DNA of 64,000 nucleotides, from contig CM069442.1 of assembly GCA_035610835.1 (NCBI GenBank), positions 33,148,452 to 33,212,451 of the forward strand. The letters run 5' to 3'. Made by a program: the position numbers and the translations under genes. The notes beneath the pieces are model-generated. The model searched no databases. It was given only the letters and a program-made list of their open reading frames with translations, and was not told the DNA's origin. This DNA is from Ophiura sarsii (lineage: Eukaryota; Echinodermata; Ophiuroidea; Amphilepidida; Ophiuridae). Shown here one piece after another: positions 56,927 to 64,000 of the stretch (position 1 is its first letter; each line of letters starts with the position of its first letter).

Positions 56927-58500
56927 ATAGGTCCTTTACGAATTCTGTCAGTCAATTCGATGACTAAAATTTAAAAATGCAATCGTCATCCCCTAAAAGT
57001 TATCGCAATGTAAGTTCACATTTGTTTTCGTAGAAATTTGTTTCCATATGAGTCAAATGAATATTATAACCATTTACAAAGTTTAACTTTCAGTTCATTT
57101 GTTGTCTCGATGAAGGTTTTCTATTGCAACGGGTTTCCTGTTGTGATCATTGGATTGTAAGGTTGCAAAGTTTTTAGTCATACCATGGTAATGCTTACGT
57201 AGGCTACATATGTAGAACCAATTACGTTGTCACCTATACATGAATTGACTGAATCGAGTTATATTGGTTCCTATATGATGGTTGTTGACTCCAAAATTAT
57301 TTGGAACTACGACCGGTTACAACTACCGGTTGTCACGGTGTTGTCACCAAGATGGTTATAGGCAAGTCAAACAATTGGTCGTTCAAAATGTATTATCTTT
57401 TAGGAATTAGACGAAAAGCTTTCCTAATTGCAGCTTTTTAGAATTATCAGATGTATTATAATAATATTTTAGGACAACTTCATGTACATGTATATACGAG
57501 TACGATTTCAATCAAGGGTCTTTAAGAAGGAGCTTATAGTTTACGATATTGCATTCATCTTTACCCTTTTGGAAACTTTAGAATGTCCCTACTAGTGAAA
57601 TATTGTTGAAGATCAACGAATCCATTTTCAAAAGCTTTCAAATTAAACTGGTTTAAAAGAAGGTACATTAACCCGGATCGACCGATTTGACGGCGTGTGT
57701 GCCACCGGATGGAATTCGCTGGATCTCAGGCATTCTCACACCGCTCAATCGACCTTTAATATTTGGCCTTTTTGGCCAGAATGAGAAATTGGAAGGTTTC
57801 GCATAACTGAGCGTACTAGCTCCAATTGAAGTCGTAACCTTGTAGATGAAGCTAAGTAACTACTGATGCGTGCAGTGTCAAACACGTACAGTTTATTCAC
57901 TTTCGAATATAACCCCCTGCTGGTAACTGGATCACGAAACTGTTGGTGTCTTCACGCCATAGAGTTTATGTGGTGATAATTTCGGTCGGGGTTCAGTACT
58001 AAAAAAAAAGCGTGATCAGTTGACATAATGATAATCGGATTACTCATAAAGTTTGTCAGTTAGGACTCGCTGACATGACACCGGTAAAAGTAATAGGCCT
58101 ATGTGTTGGCCTTATCAGGTGACACTCGCCAGCGAAAGTGATGATAACTCCCTTTACTGGATCTCGCACTTTCGGAAATCACTCTCGATCGGGATTCCGA
58201 ATTCCGGACCTCACAAACGATAATCGGATTACACGTGTTATAGAGAGTTTATTTGATGAGCTATCCCCTCGTATACATGATAACGTAGAGCCGAGGGTCG
58301 TTAAACTTATACGAATGAAACTCAGGATGTACAGAAGTATTTCGATGTCGAACAGAAAGTTTATTCACTTCGCAAAATCATATCAGATGTCATGTCGTAA
58401 ATGATAACTACCGCATATCATTGTTTAGAACAATAGAAATCGGCTGCAACCGCACGGAACCCCACGGAATCGGCGGTTGCCGGGCGGTCGAGTTTTGATG
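56927..58500. other. Upstream region of the Ig-domain gene
   Basis: No TATA box or other promoter element can be fixed. A reading frame of 88 codons at 58138-58404 on the plus strand (FGNHSRSGFRIPDLTNDNRI...) has no recognised relatives and no supporting splice sites. I leave it unannotated. No repeat with clear ends is seen. Confidence 0.4.
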
Positions 58501-58504
58501 TGCT

Positions 58505-58680
58505 CCCTAACTAGGGTCTTCAATTTGTGGTGGGGGTCATTAGGGGGGAATATCTTACCTTTTTTATAGTATACAATAGGTAAACATAGAGTTTGTCATT
58601 TCATTCGGGGGGCATCAGGGAGGAATGCCTTCTGGCAGGGGAAATGCCCCCCCCCCCCCCCCCCCCCTTGGTTACGCCAC
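58505..58680. mobile_element. hAT MITE, truncated at the left
   Basis: CTAACTAGGGTCTTCAATT at the left and TTGGTTACGCCACTG at the right, with a run of 21 C (58647-58667). Same family as 20116-20385 and 42486-42694. Confidence 0.65.
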
Positions 58681-58880
58681 TGCTACTGGGGAGAACATAA
58701 ATTGGTAGAGATGTTTTCGTGTCAGAAGCAGTCAAGAGAGAGAGGTAGAGATAAAATCCAGTGCGGGCCTTTTTGGCTGCCTCGTGGATCAGGAGGGGTG
58801 GCGATATAGCCAATTGCGAAACCCCAAATGGGACGTACGTGATTGGCCGATCATAATTGTGTTCCAACATTAGGCTACAA

Positions 58881-59208
58881 GGCCCGCTTAGCAGCGCTAT
58901 AAATTGGTGCCCTATTGTCACCAAATTTAAATATTCGCCTTCCATCAAAGCTTGTTGCTATATGACATAATTCTCGTGTGCAACCAACCGGCTGTATTGC
59001 AACAACGCCCATTGAGTAGTTTAAACGCATGAGCGTGGATGAAATTTGCAACATAATGGAAACTCACCTATGCAGTTAGCAAGTAGTACCGCTCGTACAC
59101 GCCCCGAATTTAAATATGATTGCCTGTACACGCGCACTGGGCAATCCTCTCGTAGTAATTGATAACAATAGGTTTACCAGACCGAATTAATAGCGCTCCT
59201 AAGCGGGC
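58881..59208. mobile_element. TIR element, GGCCCGCTTAG ends
   Basis: GGCCCGCTTAGCAGCGCTAT and its near-complement ATAGCGCTCCTAAGCGGGC form inverted repeats of about 24 bp. GGC-starting ends suggest a Harbinger-type MITE, but a TWA duplication is not clear. Confidence 0.55.
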
Positions 59209-59547
59209 AATTTATGTGCATATCGCTGCATTCTCCAGTGCAAACCACCTGGATGAGATCGGGGAAAGTTTTGGAGTATTAACTCATAAATATATTAAGT
59301 AATTGAATCTTTTGGTTGTATTAAAGAGGCACTTCTTGCTTCTCACACACGTAACACCTCGCCAGCGAATATAACCAAAAGGAAATAAAGAGTTTACATA
59401 TTGAAGTACATACATAACGGAGGGAAAACATTATTGTCACTTTTAACCACAAAACATTGAATATTGTTTTTTATTATAATCGGGATTAATTGGTATTCCA
59501 TTTGTACTGTACACGTAAAAATGCGATATGTCGAAGGGACAGATTTC

Positions 59548-60592
59548 ACTGAAGGAATTGAACCTGGGACCTCCTGGTTACCAGACGTTCTACACTCTAA
59601 ATTTCAGGATCTAAAAAAAGTTAAATCTAAGAAGATTTAATTTTAATCTGAAAAGATGTATTATCGAATATTTAACCACAGACTTGATTTTAGTTTAAAT
59701 CTTTGGAAGGATTCAAATTTTAAACCAATCAAATTATCATTATGGGTGCACGTGATCCATCTGATTCCTTTCGCTACGTTGTCACGACGCCATCTTTCTT
59801 TTGCGATTTTGTGTGCGGTGTACGGCGGTGTACGTAGAAGGCTGTGGGGAAACATCGGGAGAAATTCTTGACCGAAAATGGCTTCAATGCCATCATTACT
59901 GACACACCAAAAGGCAGGCATCAGCTCAGTGCACATCCGAGAGCATTTTGAACAGTTTTCACGGTGATAAGATGTAGACTTTACTAAAATTTGTGTTTTT
60001 CTGTTCTGACTCGCCGGTGGATGGAGTGAAAGTCAGGAATGCCTAATAGCCCTACATGCGTTGTTCACTCATCGGCTCTCCCGTATTATTATCATTATTT
60101 ACTCAAAATGCTCTCGGATGCACACCAAACTGAAACACATCGATACTGGCATCAAAGCCACCTCGGTCAAGAGCAAACAGCCTCCACATACGCCGCACAC
60201 ACATAAAATAGATTTGAAATATCAAGTCCAAACAGATTGCTTTTAAATCTTTCTGAGGGTAGATTTTAATCCAAAAATATTTGAAATTTTAAATCCATTG
60301 GGACTTATTTTGTTAATCCCTTTGGATTAAAACTCATTTTGTCAATTGCTTTTAAATCTTTCTGAGGGTAGATTTTAATCCAAAAAGATTTAAAATTTAA
60401 ATCCATTGAGACTTATTTTGTTAATCCCTTTGGATTAAAACTTTTAAATCCTTGAAAAGATTTATTTTAAATCCATATTGATTGGTCCCTCCCTACAATA
60501 CCTGAAGGATTTAAATTTAAATCTCTTGGGATTAAATTTAAATCCTTGTAATTTAGAGTGTACCAACATACGGTAGCTTATGAGTTGGATCA
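59548..60592 (-). repeat. tRNA-derived sequence split by a TIR element
   Basis: The minus strand between 59548 and 59590 has TCTGGTAACCAGGAGGTC and B box CAGGTTCAATTCC. The A-box half (AAGCTACCGTATGTTGG) is on the other side of the insertion, at about 60563-60585. Joined at a single TA, the two halves read like a tRNA from D-arm to T-arm. It is probably a SINE head or pseudogene. Confidence 0.6.
59591..60562. mobile_element. TIR element CACTCTAAAT...ATTTAGAGTG inserted at TA
   Basis: It starts TACACTCTAAATTTCAGGAT and ends ATCCTTGTAATTTAGAGTGTA, with TA on both sides as target duplication. The interior has a tandem duplication of about 107 bp (60238-60440, landmark TTTCTGAGGGTAGATTTTAATCC) and many TTTAAATCC words. 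Two overlapping short frames near 59660-59940 are not recognisable as a transposase. Confidence 0.7.
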
Positions 60593-60987
60593 TTTTGCGG
60601 ACAGGACAGGAAGGTGGGCGTGTTATGACCGACATAGGCATAACATAGCTTAAAATACACACAAGTATGTGGTGCGTCATTCCCCGGAGGCTCAAGTATA
60701 TATACAAAATAACATTAGTAACATAACAATAGAAGGAACAAGAGAAAGACGGTGAACAAATAATGTCTGAAATGCCTTCTTGAAGGCAATGACAGAAACA
60801 GATAAATGTCCTTTAACCAGCTAACTCTTGTCATAGGATACACAAGACGAAGATGATCCTAAAAGTGTCTATTTGGAACATATAATTCGAAACAGTTTGA
60901 TAGATACATAGGTGCAAGACTGTTTAATGAATTTTATAAGCATACAAGAGCAATTTAATAGTTATCCTTTGTTCAACAGACCTAATG

Positions 60988-61609
60988 TACAGTCCTCAAA
61001 ACAAGTAACTGACCAGGTGTAATTAATATGCTCTCAACTCCAAAACTATAGCTCTTACGTAAAAATATTAAATTACAAAGTTGTAAGGACATCTCTTCTC
61101 TTCAATTTGAGATATTACACGTGAAGATTGAATGAATAAAGTCAGTTATGTGCCCAAAACCAAAACCAAGTCAGTTTTTCATTTTAACATCTTGTTCGTC
61201 GACATGCAGCTTCGGACTATAATAGCAACAGGCAGATTATTGATTAACTGGTAGCGATAACTCACGGGTTGATAGTAAGATGAGGATTGGGGATGCTTGA
61301 ATTGATCAATGCAGCCCATACACATATAAACGTCACACGGTCCTGCGTGTTCAAAACCCAAATGTGAAAATGTACTTTGTTCTATCCTTATCAATGTAGT
61401 GTTCTCAATTATTAACCGATCTTCATGAGCAATGTCTCAAATCAAAGAAAAGAGATTTCCTTATAACTTTAGTATTTAATATTTTTACGTAGGAGCTATA
61501 GTTTTGGATAGTACATCAAATGTAATATCTGCTATCTACAGAAGATAGCAACGGGAAATATATATTTATATTTATTACCTGGTCAGTTACTTATTTTTGA
61601 GGACTGTAT
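60988..61609. mobile_element. TIR element, TACAGTCCTCAAAA ends
   Basis: TACAGTCCTCAAAACAAGTA and TACTTATTTTTGAGGACTGTA are inverted repeats that include GTAACTGACCAGGT / ACCTGGTCAGTTAC. A second inner pair (AACTATAGCTCTTACGTAAA / TTTTACGTAGGAGCTATAGTT) extends them. TA-flanked, about 620 bp, mariner-like in layout, no transposase. Confidence 0.7.
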
Positions 61610-61619
61610 GTAATGTACA

Positions 61620-61830
61620 TGTAGTGTAAATATGATACGCACACATCAATGTATAAGAATTGCACATTTCCTATAGATGAAGGGGGTGTGTACATGTAAT
61701 GTAAATATGATACGCACACAATAATGTAGGACCTGCTTATTTCATCTCATAAGCTATCTTCAGTAGATAGCAGACATTATATTTGGTGTACCATTTCCCG
61801 TTGCTATCTTCAGTAGATAGCGTGACGTTA
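61620..61830. repeat. Short tandem units with TATCTTCAGTAGATA palindromes
   Basis: ATGTAAATATGATACGCACACA occurs near 61628 and 61695 (in close variants). GCTATCTTCAGTAGATAGC, a 19-bp near-perfect palindrome, occurs at about 61753 and 61803. Close variants lie at about 10285, 14966 and 61531. Confidence 0.65.
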
Positions 61831-61920
61831 CTTTCGTTGTACCATTTCCTGATATTCTCTATTAACCAATGAACATTTTTTTGACATTTTTAGGCAACAC
61901 TCTGCATGTTTCTCATTAAT

Positions 61921-62166
61921 TTAACACTTTCCACGCGTCTATTGGTTTTACCATATAAAAAACAGATTTTCAGAAACCTTTCCCAATTTTAAAAGTTTAT
62001 CTCAAGGATTACTGAACCAATAAAAGGCATGTGTGTACTTATTTCAATGCATTTCACATGGTGATTCCAAATATGGTTTTGAAATTGAACAATTTTGACA
62101 TTTTTTAAACAGTTTCAGACATTTTGGAATGTCGTCTGCAGACGCCTGCCGCATGGGAAGTGTTAA
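61921..62166 (-). mobile_element. TTAA MITE family A, copy 6
   Basis: It begins TTAACACTTTCCACGCGTC and ends CTGCCGCATGGGAAGTGTTAA, with intact TTAA at both ends. It is the best-preserved inverted copy and shares AATGTCGTCTGCAGACG with copies 1 and 2. Confidence 0.75.
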
Positions 62167-62948
62167 GGTACTTGTCTCAAATGAATAAGAAAATACATTC
62201 AGTGCCATACGGTATTTTGGACCAACAATCAAGGAAAATAATAGTTGGCACACTTGACGCAACTTATTACAAATATCCCTGTGCTCGCAATTGAGATCAG
62301 ACTTGGGACATAGCACTGTTTAATAGAAAGCAAAAGTCTCCCCCTTTCTTATATCCTTCCCCATCCCCCATCAATCAATGTTGGGGGACCTACCATGGCT
62401 TCTGATAATATGACTCGGAACAACATTGCCTCCGGGGAGAGGGGCGGGTTTTTTTCCGTAATTAAGACAAAGTGTGCCAACCTTTTTTTCCTTGATTGAA
62501 GGAGCACCAGGCTTAAAGATAATTGGGGGGTATTTCTGCTACTAATGTTCGGTTGGCCCCGACTCCGTCCGGTCAGAGCATGGTCAGAGGTCTCATTTAG
62601 GAGTTACCCCTGTCTGTGGACGTGTACTGTAAAAAGAAGCGTTTATATTTCTGATAACACTTAATAAACACTTCAACACGTTTATTTTTGTGTTTTACGT
62701 GTAAAGGTAAAGGAGGCATTGCATACGATAAACGTTTGCATAAACACTACAACACGTTTATAGAGGTAATTGTGATATATTTATTAACACACCAACATGT
62801 TTATATCAGCAATAAAAAACATGTTGGGGTGTTAATAATTATACAACATTTCATATTCATCATGTTCATAGCCACTTCTAATCTAAATATTTTGATTTAG
62901 TCATTAAACTCTACTATATTATATTTGACTTGAATACAGATTCCGGGG
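62167..62948. other. 3' flank of the alpha-tubulin gene
   Basis: On the minus strand downstream of the tubulin stop, AATAAA-type hexamers occur (complement TTTATT at about 62683 and 62778) and could serve polyadenylation. An inverted repeat, TTAACACACCAACATGTTTA with its complement, lies at about 62779-62842. Nothing else is recognised. Confidence 0.4.
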
Positions 62949-63932
62949 TTAGTACTCGTCATAATTATCTTGCTCTTCTTCATTTTCAGCCGAATCGATC
63001 CCAACTTCCTCATAATCCTTCTCTAAAGCAGCAAGATCTTCACGGGCTTCTGAGAATTCCCCTTCCTCCATCCCCTCACCGACGAACCAATGGACAAAAG
63101 CACGCTTTGCGTACATGAGATCAAATTTGTGATCCAGACGCGCCCATGCTTCGGCGATGGCAGTGGTGTTACTCAGCATACAGACGGCACGTTGTACCTT
63201 GGCTAAATCACCACCGGGTACCACGGTAGGTGGTTGGTAGTTGATGCCTACCTTGAAACCGGTAGGGCACCAATCAACGAACTGGATGGTTCGCTTTTGT
63301 TTAATGCTGGCTATAGATGAATTGACTTCTTTAGGCACTACGTCACCGCGGTAAAGCAAACAACATGCCATGTATTTTCCATGTCGTGGGTCGCATTTTA
63401 CCATGGTATTTGCCGGGTCAAAACAGGCACTGGTGAGTTCGCTTACCGTTAACTGCTCATGATAAGCCCTCTCAGCAGAGATAACAGGAGCATAAGTTGT
63501 CAGCGGAAAATGAATCCGTGGGTAAGGGACTAAATTAGTCTGAAACTCTGTTAGATCAACGTTTAGAGCGCCATCGAAGCGCAGAGATGCGGTGACAGAT
63601 GACACAATCTGACCAATCAGTCGGTTGAGATTAGTATAGGTTGGTCGGGCAATGTCCAGGTTGCGACGGCAGATGTCATAGATGGCTTCATTGTCGACCA
63701 TAAAGGAACAGTCGGAATGTTCCAATGTGGTGTGGGTAGTGAGAATTGAATTGTAAGGCTCGACCATTGCGGTGCTTACCTGCGGTGCTGGGTAAACACA
63801 AAACTCGAGTTTTGATTTCTTGCCGAATTCCGTTGAGAGACGTTCCATGAGTAAAGAGGTAAATCCAGAACCAGTACCACCACCGAAACTGTGGAAAATC
63901 AGGAAACCTTGCAGACCAACGCAACTTTCCGA
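62949..63932 (-). CDS. Alpha-tubulin, last coding exon
   Basis: Alpha-tubulin pairs with beta-tubulin to form the microtubule subunit. This exon runs from an acceptor (TGTATTACAG, exon start 63932, phase 0) to the stop at 62949-62951, 327 codons. It covers roughly residue 126 to the C-terminus of a protein of about 450. It contains the tubulin signature GGGTGSG, the [16 protein letters not shown] helix with the alpha-type catalytic Glu, [17 protein letters not shown] and [15 protein letters not shown]. The acidic tail is [13 protein letters not shown], ending in the Tyr removed and re-added in the tyrosination cycle. The start ([10 protein letters not shown]) and tail differ from the commonest animal isoforms, so this may be a specialised paralogue. 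The N-terminal exons, with Lys40, lie beyond 64000. Confidence 0.96.
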   Translation of the reverse strand, partial: SESCVGLQGFLIFHSFGGGTGSGFTSLLMERLSTEFGKKSKLEFCVYPAPQVSTAMVEPYNSILTTHTTLEHSDCSFMVDNEAIYDICRRNLDIARPTYTNLNRLIGQIVSSVTASLRFDGALNVDLTEFQTNLVPYPRIHFPLTTYAPVISAERAYHEQLTVSELTSACFDPANTMVKCDPRHGKYMACCLLYRGDVVPKEVNSSIASIKQKRTIQFVDWCPTGFKVGINYQPPTVVPGGDLAKVQRAVCMLSNTTAIAEAWARLDHKFDLMYAKRAFVHWFVGEGMEEGEFSEAREDLAALEKDYEEVGIDSAENEEEQDNYDEY

Positions 63933-64000
63933 CTGTAATACAAGAAAACATATATTAAGTGGACGGTCCGATCACTTTAGCTTTTTTTGCCCATCAACAT

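Noticed and set aside
58138..58404. 88-codon frame on the plus strand
   Set aside because: Unremarkable length for this region, no domain recognised, no splice or promoter evidence. It could be a fragment of an old gene or element, but nothing supports calling it.
59661..59936. Overlapping frames inside the CACTCTAAAT element as a possible transposase or THAP-type domain
   Set aside because: The needed Cys/His spacing could not be found on either strand. The frames are short and overlap each other.

Overview
This is a eukaryotic, AT-rich, intron-rich and transposon-dense contig. The genes belong to conserved animal families with long introns. The style of the repeats (dense MITEs, tRNA-derived SINEs, poly-G-bearing hAT elements) suggests a marine invertebrate, perhaps a deuterostome such as an echinoderm or hemichordate. 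That assignment is inference, because nothing in the sequence fixes the species. One run of exactly 100 N (18063-18162) marks a scaffold gap.

Four protein-coding loci can be supported. (1) A single exon of a sorting nexin 27 (SNX27) orthologue lies on the minus strand at 9232-9469. It carries the end of the PDZ domain and the linker into the PX domain. A 137-bp tandem duplication has copied its 5' part next to it, with a frameshift and stop. (2) A SERINC (serine incorporator/TDE1) gene lies on the plus strand from 19902 to 41669 or 46048. Twelve exons could be placed with consistent phases, including one GC-AG intron and a choice of two C-termini. The first short coding exon was not found. 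(3) An intronless-looking single-pass membrane protein with one Ig-like domain lies on the minus strand at 55514-56788 (open to 56926). (4) The last coding exon of an alpha-tubulin gene lies on the minus strand at 62949-63932; its 5' exons lie beyond the window.

The rest is mostly mobile-element sequence. 1-9200: tandem repeats, a LINE C-terminal relic, MITEs (TTAA, TTA and long-TIR types) and a broken mariner transposase. 9650-19900: foldback and TIR elements and poly-C/G tracts. SERINC introns: piggyBac-like, hAT, foldback and tRNA-bearing elements. 46050-55500: many nested TIR elements and a 951-bp palindrome built from a Tc1-like element. 56930-62950: TIR elements, one of them inserted inside a tRNA-derived SINE.

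I see no prokaryotic operon, CRISPR array, phage or obvious new enzymatic system. The most unusual items are a TTAA-bounded short element carrying a tRNA-like A/B-box module (three or four copies), the 951-bp palindrome, the duplicated SNX27 exon, and a TIR element whose removal restores a tRNA-like sequence. All family assignments were made by eye, without database searches.
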